A model generated the notes under the pieces. The model was not told the origin of the DNA, did not search any database, and worked only from the letters and a program-made list of their open reading frames with translations. 5,391 bases of DNA from SAR324 cluster bacterium (lineage in GTDB: Bacteria > Bdellovibrionota > UBA2361 > JAAZON01), in contig JAAZON010000468.1 in assembly GCA_012797725.1 (NCBI GenBank), positions 1 through 5,391 on the forward strand, written 5' to 3'. Numbering within the stretch: position 1 is the first letter of the stretch; every line of letters starts with the position of its first letter. This document shows, piece after piece, positions 1-5,391 of this stretch. A program made the position numbers and the translations under genes.

Positions 1-1013
1 ATTGCTGGATCAAAACGCCCGTTAGAGTCCTCCTGGAAACAAGACTGTAAGATTGCGTTAAGGTGTTTCTTTATAAGTTTCGAACCCGCAACAAGAGAAG
101 CTACCTTTGTTTCTTCCACAACTTTCCAATTTATGAATTTCTCAATGTCTGGGTGATCAATGTCCACAATTACCATTTTTGCAGCGCGTCTAGTGGTACC
201 GCCCGATTTAATCGATCCTGCTGCCCTGTCTCCTATCTTCAAGAAACTCATTAAGCCTGATGAACTGCCACCACCAGACAGAGATTCACCCTCTCCGCGA
301 ATGTTTGAGAAATTTGTCCCTGTACCCGAACCATACTTGAAAAGGCGCGCTTCACGAACCCAAAGATCCATAATACCGCCTTCATTGACCAAGTCGTCAT
401 TTATGCTCTGGATAAAGCAAGCATGAGGTTGGGGTCGCTCATACGCATTAACTGATTTACAAAGCTGTTCCGAAACTGGGTCGACATAATAATGGCCCTG
501 AGACGGACCTGCTATTCCGTAAGCCCAATGAAGTCCGGTGTTGAACCACTGAGGAGAGTTTGGTGCTGCCATTTGGCTGCACAGCATAAAGCAAAGTTCA
601 TCATAAAAAGCGCTCGCGTCTTCTTCGGAATCAAAGTATCCGCCTTTCCATCCCCAATAAGTCCATGTACCTGCAAGGCGATGAAAAACTTGTTTTGCTG
701 ATTTTTCACTTCCAAAGCGTTCTTCTTCAGGGAGTTGTGCAATCGCTTGCTCGTCAATCTCACTTTTCCATAACCACCACGGAACGGAATTTTCCTCAAC
801 TTTTTTCAAACGTGCAGGGATTCCAGCTTTGCGAAAATATTTTTGGGCGAGAATATCAGATGCCACCTGAGACCAGGACTCTGGCACCTCCACACTTTCC
901 AACTTAAATACGAGAGAACCATCAGGGTTCTTCATTTCAACATTTACAAATTTGAATGGAATACCTTCGTAAGGTGATTTGCCTCTTTCTGTAAAACGCC
1001 TAGTAATCTTCAT
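1..1013 (-). CDS. nrdJ: Class II (adenosylcobalamin-dependent) ribonucleotide reductase, N-terminal part, runs off left edge
   Basis: Reading the minus strand from the ATG at 1013 gives 337 codons with no stop before the window edge, so the C-terminal part, including the radical-site cysteine and the redox-tail region, lies outside. The enzyme reduces ribonucleotides to deoxyribonucleotides in the cytoplasm using coenzyme B12 to generate the thiyl radical, and works with or without oxygen. Seen in the translation: PNSPQWFNTGL (about 151-161), the PHACFI segment whose Cys199 is the likely first redox-active active-site cysteine, the KYGSGTGTNFSNIRG stretch (226-240), the Gly/Ser-rich LSGGGSSSGL (245-254), and KSGGTTRRAAKMV (269-281) followed by DIDHPDI. 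These are characteristic of the long bacterial NrdJ proteins (usually over 1000 residues in this branch). An AAAGGA ribosome binding site at 1021-1026 sits 7 nt before the ATG. Tandem NrdR-like boxes lie upstream. The family is secure; the symbol follows common usage for this branch. Confidence 0.95.
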   Translation of the reverse strand, partial: MKITRRFTERGKSPYEGIPFKFVNVEMKNPDGSLVFKLESVEVPESWSQVASDILAQKYFRKAGIPARLKKVEENSVPWWLWKSEIDEQAIAQLPEEERFGSEKSAKQVFHRLAGTWTYWGWKGGYFDSEEDASAFYDELCFMLCSQMAAPNSPQWFNTGLHWAYGIAGPSQGHYYVDPVSEQLCKSVNAYERPQPHACFIQSINDDLVNEGGIMDLWVREARLFKYGSGTGTNFSNIRGEGESLSGGGSSSGLMSFLKIGDRAAGSIKSGGTTRRAAKMVIVDIDHPDIEKFINWKVVEETKVASLVAGSKLIKKHLNAILQSCFQEDSNGRFDPA

Positions 1014-1088
1014 GCTTTCATCCTTTAAAAGACATCAACAAACCGAGAAGAAAAGCCAAGATTTGAAGCTTCCTATACCTCAGCTCCC

Positions 1089-1094
1089 ATTATA
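1089..1094 (-). promoter_or_regulatory. Candidate -10 element of the nrdJ promoter
   Basis: The minus strand reads TATAAT here, a perfect sigma-70 -10 hexamer, about 75 nt upstream of the nrdJ ATG. The segment 17 nt further upstream (TAGTGG) is a poor -35 match and lies inside the proximal NrdR-like box, so a repressor bound there would cover the promoter. An alternative -10 (TATAGT, at 1145-1150) lies inside the distal box. The assignment is inferred from sequence only. Confidence 0.4.
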
Positions 1095-1111
1095 TGAGGA
1101 AGAGTAAAGAA

Positions 1112-1127
1112 CCACTACATCTTGTGC
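1112..1127. promoter_or_regulatory. NrdR-box-like operator, promoter-proximal copy
   Basis: CCACTACATCTTGTGC keeps the core of the published NrdR palindrome (approximately acaCwAtATaTwGtgt): C at position 4, A6, A8, T9, T11 and G13-t-g. It lies upstream of nrdJ and would overlap the -35 region if the TATAAT at 1089-1094 is used. NrdR is the nucleotide-sensing repressor of ribonucleotide reductase genes in many bacteria. The second, better box starts exactly 31 bp away. Confidence 0.75.
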
Positions 1128-1142
1128 CAGAATAAGCTAGGA

Positions 1143-1158
1143 ATACTATATATTGTGG
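1143..1158. promoter_or_regulatory. NrdR-box-like operator, promoter-distal copy
   Basis: ATACTATATATTGTGG matches the NrdR consensus at about 14 of 16 positions, with only the second and last bases off. Corresponding bases of this box and the 1112-1127 box are 31 bp apart, about three helical turns, so both sites face the same side of the DNA, as is typical of NrdR box pairs. Because the intergenic region is shared with the divergent receiver-domain gene, an effect on that gene is possible but not shown. Confidence 0.8.
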
Positions 1159-1230
1159 TCTCTGCCAATAGAGCAATCGAAGTTAAAAGTGCTTAAAGTC
1201 AGACTACTTAGTAAATTACTAGTGAGAAAG

Positions 1231-1262
1231 AACCTTGTTATGACATGATTAGTCACAAGGTT
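1231..1262 (+). promoter_or_regulatory. 8-bp perfect inverted repeat immediately upstream of a ribosome binding site
   Basis: AACCTTGT (1231-1238) and ACAAGGTT (1255-1262) are exact reverse complements separated by 16 nt. Inside, TGAC (1241-1244) can pair with GTCA (1252-1255), so a transcript covering this region could fold into a two-part hairpin. The right arm ends one base before the AAGGAG Shine-Dalgarno (1263-1268) of the receiver-domain gene. It could be a dimeric protein operator or an RNA hairpin tuning translation. No U-run follows it, so it is not a terminator for the plus strand. Confidence 0.5.
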
Positions 1263-1273
1263 AAGGAGATTAC

Positions 1274-1999
1274 ATGAAAAGCATACTCATCATTGATGAC
1301 GATCCTGATATTCGTTCTCTGTTGTGTGATGCTGTAGGTGGAATGGGATATGCTTCAATTTCAGCAACAGATGGAGAGAAGGGGTTAGAGATTTTAAAAG
1401 AAGTGCAAGTTGATTTGATTATTCTCGATTGGATGTTGCCAGGGAGAGATGGTCCTTCGATCTTGAAAGAACTGCGTGAGATGCCTTCAACTGAACATGT
1501 TCCCGTTATAATGCTTACTGCACGAGAAGGTCTTCAGGATAAACTTGAAGCATTTGAAGGTGGGGCAGACGAGTACATTACCAAGCCATTTCAATTCAAA
1601 GAGCTTCAGGCACGAATTAAGGCTTTGCTTCGCATCCGTGATTTAAATGCCGATTTACGGCAGAAAAATGCGGCTTTGCTTGCTATGCAAGAACAACTAA
1701 TAGAAAAGGAACGCCAACTTATCTTATTAGAATTTGCAGGTACCGCTGCTCATAAATTAGGGCAACCTCTTTCGGCGATCATATTGAATTGCCATTTACT
1801 TGAAACACTGGCAAAGGAAGATCCGAAATTTAAGAAAGCGCTTGAAGCTTTAAAGGCGGATACAAAAAGAATGTCCGAGATTCTTGAGGGATTAAAAGCA
1901 ACCCGTTCAGCGAGAAAGACCGACTATTATGACGGGATCAAGATTCTTGACATGGAAGAAAAGGGTGAAGCAAGGAGCTTGGTAGAGAAAAAGAATTGA
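1274..1999 (+). CDS. Response-regulator receiver domain fused to a histidine-kinase-like DHp segment, no ATPase domain
   Basis: The 241-residue protein starts at an ATG 5 nt after AAGGAG (1263-1268). Residues 1-120 form a complete CheY-like receiver: acidic DDD at 8-10, phospho-acceptor Asp52 (IILDWMLPGRDG), Thr82 (MLTA) and Lys104 (TKPF). Residues about 120-152 form a charged helical, coiled-coil-like linker. Residues about 153-210 resemble a HisKA/DHp domain, with the H-box AAHKLGQPLSAI (His160) aligned to the usual HELxQPL type; here Lys161 replaces the conserved Glu/Asp. No N, G1, F or G2 box of a catalytic ATPase follows: the reading frame ends in tandem in-frame stops (TGA TAA) and the next 270 bp contain no such domain in any frame. 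There is no DNA-binding output domain. It probably acts as a phospho-accepting or dimerising signalling protein with a separate partner kinase; it may be kinase-dead. The partner is not in the window, and the neighbours give no pathway. Confidence 0.9.
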   Translation: MKSILIIDDDPDIRSLLCDAVGGMGYASISATDGEKGLEILKEVQVDLIILDWMLPGRDGPSILKELREMPSTEHVPVIMLTAREGLQDKLEAFEGGADEYITKPFQFKELQARIKALLRIRDLNADLRQKNAALLAMQEQLIEKERQLILLEFAGTAAHKLGQPLSAIILNCHLLETLAKEDPKFKKALEALKADTKRMSEILEGLKATRSARKTDYYDGIKILDMEEKGEARSLVEKKN

Positions 2000-2079
2000 T
2001 AAGTAACCTTAGCGAAATTCTTCTGTCTGATTAACTCCAAAAAAATGTCTGATAATTGCGAGTCTCGAATACTACGATA

Positions 2080-2114
2080 AAATAAAAAAGGCGCCCCACA
2101 ATTGTAGAGCGCCC
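2080..2114 (-). terminator. Intrinsic terminator downstream of the sigma factor gene
   Basis: On the minus strand, GGCGC (2113-2109) pairs with GCGCC (2094-2090). The stem can continue through G-U and C-G pairs (UCU with GGG) and AC/GU to an AAUU loop, giving about ten base pairs. It is followed at once by six T residues and then ATTTT. In the plus direction no T-run follows and the inner CCC/AGA positions do not pair, so it chiefly terminates minus-strand transcripts, about 160 nt beyond the sigma stop. The receiver-DHp gene on the plus strand has no equally clear terminator of its own. Confidence 0.75.
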
Positions 2115-2273
2115 GAAACGAAAAACCTAACAAAGACCTACAAATAAATTAAAGCGGATAAAAGGTATTCTCGCAAGATAGAATTCTTCAGCCTGAAAAC
2201 AGCCTTTTCAATCAGTTCCACAGCTTTCAGCTAATTCGAAGTGGGAAACCTCTGCAACCCATAAAGCATGACT

Positions 2274-2930
2274 TCAAATCGAGCAGGCCTGCGCACTTCC
2301 ATATGCCAAGTCCTCATCTTCGTCCTCGGAAGTCATTTCTGGGAGAGACCCATACAGATCGCGGTATAGGCGAGTAAGTTTTCTTCGGAGCATAAGTCGA
2401 GAGCGGTGCAGGCGTGACTTAACTGCTGGGATCGAAAGACTCAAAAGTTCACTGACCTCCTCGTTAGACAGACCATCAATATCTCTTAGGACGAATACGT
2501 TGCGGTACTGTTCAGGAAGACGATTAATTGCACTAACTAGCATCTCTCGAACTTCACGGTTGATGGTGATGGCATCAGATCGACAAATGAACATTGAGTC
2601 ATGGTCAATTTTTTGCTCTTGGACTAAATCTTCAATATAGACTGCATTATATTGACGGCGTTTGCGAAGTTTCATGAAAGCCGCATTTACTACTATTCGA
2701 TAGAGCCAGCTTGAGAAAGCCGATTTTCCCTGAAAACCTTGGATCTTTTTATAAAGAGTTGTGAATACATCTTGAACTACTTCTTCTGCATCTTCTTGAT
2801 TACGAGTAAAGCGCATTGCAAGGTTGAAAACCTTGGTTTCATAGCGAGAAATCAATTCTTCGAAAGCTTCTAAAGAACCCTTGGTAAAATCCTTGATAAG
2901 CATCAAATCCGTAATCTTTTTTTCCTTCAT
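2274..2930 (-). CDS. ECF-type sigma-70 family RNA polymerase sigma factor
   Basis: The 218-residue protein has the two-domain layout of group 4 (ECF) sigma factors, which direct RNA polymerase to stress or envelope regulons. Region 2 spans about residues 22-92 (EAFEELISRYE, then DAEEVVQDVFTTLYKKI, then SAFSSWLYRIVVNAA with LRKRR). A linker of about 35 residues follows. Region 4 spans about 128-185, with the helix-turn-helix GLSNEEVSELLSLSIPAV followed by KSRLHRSR. Beyond region 4 is a tail of about 30 residues with an acidic cluster (SEDEDED, 201-207). I chose the ATG at 2930 because AGAGG (2936-2940) lies 5 nt before it; a GTG in frame at 2954 would add eight residues but has no Shine-Dalgarno. 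No anti-sigma gene is adjacent: downstream is a non-coding gap with a terminator, and upstream is a flippase-like membrane protein. Which ECF subgroup it belongs to cannot be settled by eye. Confidence 0.93.
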   Translation of the reverse strand: MKEKKITDLMLIKDFTKGSLEAFEELISRYETKVFNLAMRFTRNQEDAEEVVQDVFTTLYKKIQGFQGKSAFSSWLYRIVVNAAFMKLRKRRQYNAVYIEDLVQEQKIDHDSMFICRSDAITINREVREMLVSAINRLPEQYRNVFVLRDIDGLSNEEVSELLSLSIPAVKSRLHRSRLMLRRKLTRLYRDLYGSLPEMTSEDEDEDLAYGSAQACSI

Positions 2931-2935
2931 CTCAA

Positions 2936-2940
2936 CCTCT
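2936..2940 (-). promoter_or_regulatory. Ribosome binding site fixing the sigma factor start
   Basis: The minus strand reads AGAGG followed by TTGAG and then ATG, a good Shine-Dalgarno at 5-nt spacing. It lies inside the longer GTG-initiated alternative frame and favours the shorter protein. Confidence 0.7.
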
Positions 2941-2994
2941 TTCACTATACTCACAATATCTAAATCAAAAACCGTTCTTTTTTTGTTTGTTCAA

Positions 2995-3019
2995 TTCTTG
3001 ATTGGATTTCTTTCAAGAA
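2995..3019. promoter_or_regulatory. Inverted repeat upstream of the sigma factor gene
   Basis: TTCTTG (2995-3000) and CAAGAA (3014-3019) are perfect 6-bp inverted arms 13 nt apart, about 65-90 nt before the sigma ATG, flanked by GTTC and GAAC-like bases. This could be an operator for the sigma gene. The surroundings are AT-rich, so chance occurrence is possible. I could not identify a convincing sigma-70 or ECF-type promoter in 2931-3080. Confidence 0.25.
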
Positions 3020-3088
3020 CAGAGCCAATTTGCCATGGATTTTAGGCTCAATTGTCACAAGGAATTCGTAATGATGTAAAAGAAATGT

Positions 3089-3128
3089 AAAAAAAGGCTG
3101 GTGAATAAATAAATATGGCCGATCAGCC
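3089..3128 (-). terminator. Probable terminator after the flippase-like gene
   Basis: On the minus strand GGCTG (3128-3124) can pair with CAGCC (3100-3096), followed directly by seven T residues (3095-3089). The long loop is AT-rich. A competing small hairpin, GGCT-GATC-GGCC (3128-3117), followed by an A/T-rich stretch, occupies the same left arm. The site begins about 34 nt after the membrane-protein stop codon and probably separates that transcript from the sigma gene. Confidence 0.5.
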
Positions 3129-3161
3129 GATAAGGCTCAGAGACATCCATCCACTTCTTAT

Positions 3162-4133
3162 CTAATTCTCCTCGGAGCGGAATCCGATAATTTTATCCTT
3201 GAGATTTAAGAGTGCCCACGCTCCAGGAATCCCCACAATAACATATTGAATTATGTGCTGAGTCATTACCATGGCAAGTGCATGTTCCCGATTGATCCCA
3301 AGGGATCCGAGCACAATAACTGTTATTGCCTCAATGACTCCAATTCCACCAGGCGCAGCGGGGATAAGAGAACTGAAGTTTACCGACACTAAGAACAACA
3401 CACTTTGTGCCAGAGATAAGGAACTTCCGTATGCTTGCGCAATGAGGACATAAACTGACAGCTCAATCAGCCAAATAGCCAAAGATGATAAAATTATGAA
3501 AGGAAGTTTCCTAGGATTCAGAAGAGGACTTAATCCATCCAAAAACATCATTAGACGATTGAAGGCATATTTGGAGACTTCTTTTCCTACACGTATTTGA
3601 AGCACTTGCAGAAAACTGGAGATCTGACTTCGAAGAAACAATAAAATAACAACAAAAACAGCAGCTCCACCAAAGGCATATGCCACATAAAGAAAATCTT
3701 TAGATAGAGTATCATCTCCAAGGCCTAGAGCGAATAAGGCGAATAGGGCACTAATTGTTAGTCCATCAGATAAGCGTTCACTAAAGACTGTAGCCAAAAC
3801 CAAGGTGCGTTTTGAATTAGTCATTCTTGCCCCGGCGTGAGCTCTGACCAGTTCTCCAGCTCGTGCAGGTAGTACGTTATTCATGAAAAATCCAAGAAAT
3901 AATACTTTCACAGCATTGGCATATGAAATCACGAAATCGGGAAAGAAATATTCCCAACGTCTAGCACGCAAAAGGTAAGAAATTAGGGTGCAAAAACATG
4001 CAAAAAGCAAGAATCTCCGATTGGCACCCTTTAGAAAAGAAAGGAAGTTAATCCAATCGATTCCTCTGAAGGCATAATAGAGAGCAATTGCTGTGATTAT
4101 CCAAGGCAGGCAATGTTTCAGAAAAAAACGCAT
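3162..4133 (-). CDS. LPG synthase transmembrane-domain / UPF0104 (flippase-like) integral membrane protein
   Basis: The 323-residue, strongly hydrophobic protein has about seven to eight predicted membrane helices (roughly 8-24, 38-56, 70-86, 110-138, 147-167, 209-234, 240-256 and 262-278, with a last one near 285-310). It carries the signature segments of the family that includes the stand-alone membrane half of MprF and archaeal AglD: NNVLPARAGELVRA (85-98), FSERLSDGL (117-125) and the Pro/Gly-rich PAAPGGIGVIEA (258-269). It lacks the soluble lysyltransferase domain of MprF, so transfer of lysine to phosphatidylglycerol is not implied; family members are thought to move or modify lipids or lipid-linked substrates in the inner membrane. 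The substrate is unknown. The ATG at 4133 is the only sensible start before helix 1, but no Shine-Dalgarno is visible before it. The gene lies 64 nt downstream of tdh on the same strand. Confidence 0.88.
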   Translation of the reverse strand: MRFFLKHCLPWIITAIALYYAFRGIDWINFLSFLKGANRRFLLFACFCTLISYLLRARRWEYFFPDFVISYANAVKVLFLGFFMNNVLPARAGELVRAHAGARMTNSKRTLVLATVFSERLSDGLTISALFALFALGLGDDTLSKDFLYVAYAFGGAAVFVVILLFLRSQISSFLQVLQIRVGKEVSKYAFNRLMMFLDGLSPLLNPRKLPFIILSSLAIWLIELSVYVLIAQAYGSSLSLAQSVLFLVSVNFSSLIPAAPGGIGVIEAITVIVLGSLGINREHALAMVMTQHIIQYVIVGIPGAWALLNLKDKIIGFRSEEN

Positions 4134-4153
4134 AAAAATGTTACAACAATCAT

Positions 4154-4175
4154 AAAACTGAGTAAGTTATCTCAG
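4154..4175 (-). terminator. Weak hairpin plus T-run between tdh and the flippase-like gene
   Basis: On the minus strand CTGAG (4175-4171), an 8-nt loop and CTCAG (4162-4158) are followed by TTTT. The stem is only 5 bp, so at most partial termination is expected. It may set lower expression of the downstream membrane protein gene relative to tdh. Confidence 0.3.
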
Positions 4176-4197
4176 ACATTATTCTTAAAGACTAGTT

Positions 4198-5229
4198 CTA
4201 GATGTTAGACCATTTAAGCACGACTTTTCCTGCTTTTCCACTAAGCATAGCACGAAAGCCTTCTTCGAATTCTGTAAATGGGAGTCTGTGCGTAATTACA
4301 GGTTTAACATCAAGGCCACTTTGAAGCATGACTGTCATTTTATACCATGTCTCATACATTTCACGACCGTATATTCCTTTTATGGTCAACATAGAGAAGA
4401 TGACAGTATTCCAATCAATCGCGATATTTTCAGGTGGAATACCAAGCAAGGCAATTTTTCCACCGTGACTCATGTTGTTAAGCATGTCATTAAATGCAAC
4501 AGGGCTGCCTGACATTTCAAGTCCTATGTCAAATCCTTCCGTCATTCCCAAATCTTTTTGGAGATCCTTTAAATTTCTTTCTAAGGGATTAATTACATGC
4601 TCAATGCCAATTTTACGTGCAAGGTCAAGCCTCCAGGGATTTACATCAGTAATAACGACATATCTAGCACCAGAGTGCTTGGCAATTGCTGCGCCCATTA
4701 GTCCGATAGGACCAGCTCCAGTTACCAAAACATCTTCTCCAAGAACCGGGAATGATAGGGCTGTATGCACAGCGTTGCCTAAGGGATCGAATATAGAAGC
4801 AATGTCCAAATCAATATCGTTATGATGCACCCAGACATTTGTCATTGGAAGCGCAAGATACTCCGCAAATGCGCCAGTGCAATTTACACCAATTCCCCTG
4901 GTGTGGGCGCAGAGGTGTCGTCTACCCGCAAGGCAATTTCGACAACGCCCACAAACCAAATGACCCTCGCCACCAACTATTTGGCCTGGATGGAAATCGG
5001 AGACATTGGATCCTACCTCTACAATTTCACCTACAAATTCATGTCCAACTATCATCGGTACAGGAATTGTCTTCTGGGCCCAGGCGTCCCAATTATAAAT
5101 ATGAAGATCTGTTCCGCATATAGCTGTTCTGAGAATCCGGATTAAAACGTCATTAATTCCAATTTTAGGTTCCGGCACTTCTTCTAACCATAACCCTTTG
5201 GCTGCTTCACGCTTTACGAGTGCTTTCAT
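4198..5229 (-). CDS. tdh: L-threonine 3-dehydrogenase (zinc-dependent, NAD+)
   Basis: The 343-residue cytoplasmic enzyme oxidises L-threonine to 2-amino-3-ketobutyrate, which Kbl then splits into glycine and acetyl-CoA. It belongs to the zinc alcohol dehydrogenase (MDR) superfamily and closely resembles E. coli Tdh (341 residues) along its length. Visible features: catalytic zinc ligands Cys38, His63 and Glu64; Thr40 and His43 of the [12 protein letters not shown] motif; structural-zinc cysteines 93, 96, 99 and 107; His90; the Rossmann motif GAGPIG (171-176); and the long conserved GIYGRE and ETWYKM segments near the C-terminus. The start is the ATG at 5229, which gives the family N-terminus MKALVK and has GGGAG 9 nt upstream; an in-frame ATG at 5250 lacks a ribosome site and would add seven atypical residues. 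The usual partner kbl is not beside it. It lies 59 nt after typA and 64 nt before the membrane protein gene. Confidence 0.96.
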   Translation of the reverse strand: MKALVKREAAKGLWLEEVPEPKIGINDVLIRILRTAICGTDLHIYNWDAWAQKTIPVPMIVGHEFVGEIVEVGSNVSDFHPGQIVGGEGHLVCGRCRNCLAGRRHLCAHTRGIGVNCTGAFAEYLALPMTNVWVHHNDIDLDIASIFDPLGNAVHTALSFPVLGEDVLVTGAGPIGLMGAAIAKHSGARYVVITDVNPWRLDLARKIGIEHVINPLERNLKDLQKDLGMTEGFDIGLEMSGSPVAFNDMLNNMSHGGKIALLGIPPENIAIDWNTVIFSMLTIKGIYGREMYETWYKMTVMLQSGLDVKPVITHRLPFTEFEEGFRAMLSGKAGKVVLKWSNI

Positions 5230-5238
5230 GGCTTGTTT

Positions 5239-5243
5239 CTCCC
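5239..5243 (-). promoter_or_regulatory. Ribosome binding site fixing the tdh start
   Basis: The minus strand reads GGGAG, 9 nt before the ATG at 5229. It lies downstream of the alternative ATG at 5250 and so supports the shorter protein with the family-typical N-terminus. Confidence 0.65.
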
Positions 5244-5288
5244 GAAGCATAATATAATTAGAATTCTGGTGAATTGAAAGAGCGCTTA

Positions 5289-5391
5289 TTAACGCCTGTT
5301 TGCCGCAAGTATTTTTTTTCTAAGGCGAATTGCTTTTGGAGTAATTTCGACCAGCTCATCATCTCGTATGAATTCAATGGCCCTTTCCAAT
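5289..5391 (-). CDS. typA: GTP-binding protein TypA/BipA, C-terminal end only
   Basis: Only the last 33 codons are in the window; the gene enters from the right edge and ends in tandem in-frame stops (TAA TAA, 5291-5286). The residues [20 protein letters not shown] followed by IRLRKKIL match the highly conserved end of TypA/BipA, whose usual form is close to EYI-DDELVEVTPKSIRLRK. TypA is a translational GTPase related to EF-G that binds ribosomes and acts in stress adaptation and ribosome assembly. This end belongs to its unique C-terminal domain. No terminator separates it from tdh, so the two may share a transcript. The match is short but very specific. Confidence 0.88.
   Translation of the reverse strand, partial: LERAIEFIRDDELVEITPKAIRLRKKILAANRR

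Noticed and set aside
63..907. Several plus-strand open frames (63-254, 160-426, 492-701, 665-907) and a minus-strand frame at 512-799 within the left kilobase
   Set aside because: They overlap the continuous minus-strand NrdJ frame, which shows strong family motifs throughout; their translations show no recognisable domain and they are shadows.
1014..1273. Possible cobalamin riboswitch controlling the B12-dependent nrdJ
   Set aside because: I looked on the minus strand for the conserved B12-box and a long structured leader. The TATAAT placement leaves only about 70 nt of leader and no B12-box-like motif is visible; NrdR boxes explain the region better.
1927..2133. Minus-strand 68-residue open frame
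   Set aside because: It overlaps the end of the receiver-DHp gene antisense, spans the terminator hairpin, and has no recognisable content.
1997..2273. A kinase ATPase domain lost from the receiver-DHp gene by a frameshift
   Set aside because: The frame ends in tandem in-frame stops, the other plus-strand frames hit stops within a few codons, and the 274-bp gap shows no N, G1 or G2 box motifs and contains a terminator.
2931..2954. Extended GTG start for the sigma factor
   Set aside because: There is no Shine-Dalgarno before 2954, whereas the ATG at 2930 has AGAGG at 5-nt spacing.
3271..3453. Plus-strand 60-residue open frame inside the flippase-like gene
   Set aside because: It is antisense to conserved PAAPGGIGVIEA-coding sequence of a well-supported membrane protein; a shadow.
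4288..5145. Four plus-strand open frames (4288-4512, 4472-4825, 4822-5145, 4839-5123)
   Set aside because: All lie antisense within tdh, whose complete set of zinc ligands and nucleotide-binding motif leaves no doubt about the coding strand.
5230..5288. Possible tdh promoter with TATATT as -10 and TTTCAA as -35 at 17-bp spacing
   Set aside because: The -35 matches only half of the consensus and the implied start would fall on the ribosome binding site; co-transcription with typA is at least as likely.

Overview
The window is a stretch of AT-leaning, densely coded bacterial chromosome, probably from a Gram-negative-type lineage; I cannot fix the phylum. It holds four complete genes and two genes cut by the window edges. 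There are no RNA genes, mobile elements or CRISPR arrays that I can see.

Layout: positions 1-1013 (minus strand) encode the N-terminal 337 residues of a class II, adenosylcobalamin-dependent ribonucleotide reductase (NrdJ) that runs off the left edge. Its upstream region carries two NrdR-box-like palindromes exactly 31 bp apart, the classic arrangement for repression by NrdR, next to a plausible TATAAT -10 element. Divergently, 1274-1999 (plus) encodes an unusual two-component protein: a complete receiver domain joined by a helical linker to a histidine-kinase-type dimerisation/H-box segment, with no ATPase domain and with Lys where the family usually has Glu after the H-box His. An 8-bp perfect inverted repeat abuts its ribosome binding site.

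Convergent to it on the minus strand is an ECF-type sigma factor (2274-2930) with an acidic C-terminal tail and no anti-sigma gene beside it. A good intrinsic terminator for this strand lies about 160 bp past its stop. Upstream of the sigma gene, also on the minus strand, lies a run read in the order typA (only its last 33 codons are in the window), tdh (L-threonine 3-dehydrogenase) and a polytopic membrane protein of the LPG-synthase-TM/UPF0104 flippase-like family. Gaps of about 60 bp suggest partial or full co-transcription. A hairpin plus T-run follows the membrane protein gene.

Functionally the window mixes core functions (DNA precursor synthesis, the ribosome-associated GTPase TypA, threonine catabolism) with regulatory parts (receiver-DHp hybrid, orphan sigma). 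The items most worth a second look are the truncated receiver-DHp hybrid with its RBS-adjacent inverted repeat, and the tandem NrdR boxes. I see no evidence of a wholly new multi-gene system. No gene-free stretch exceeds 300 bases: the gaps at 1014-1273, 2000-2273 and 2931-3161 hold the regulatory sites listed.
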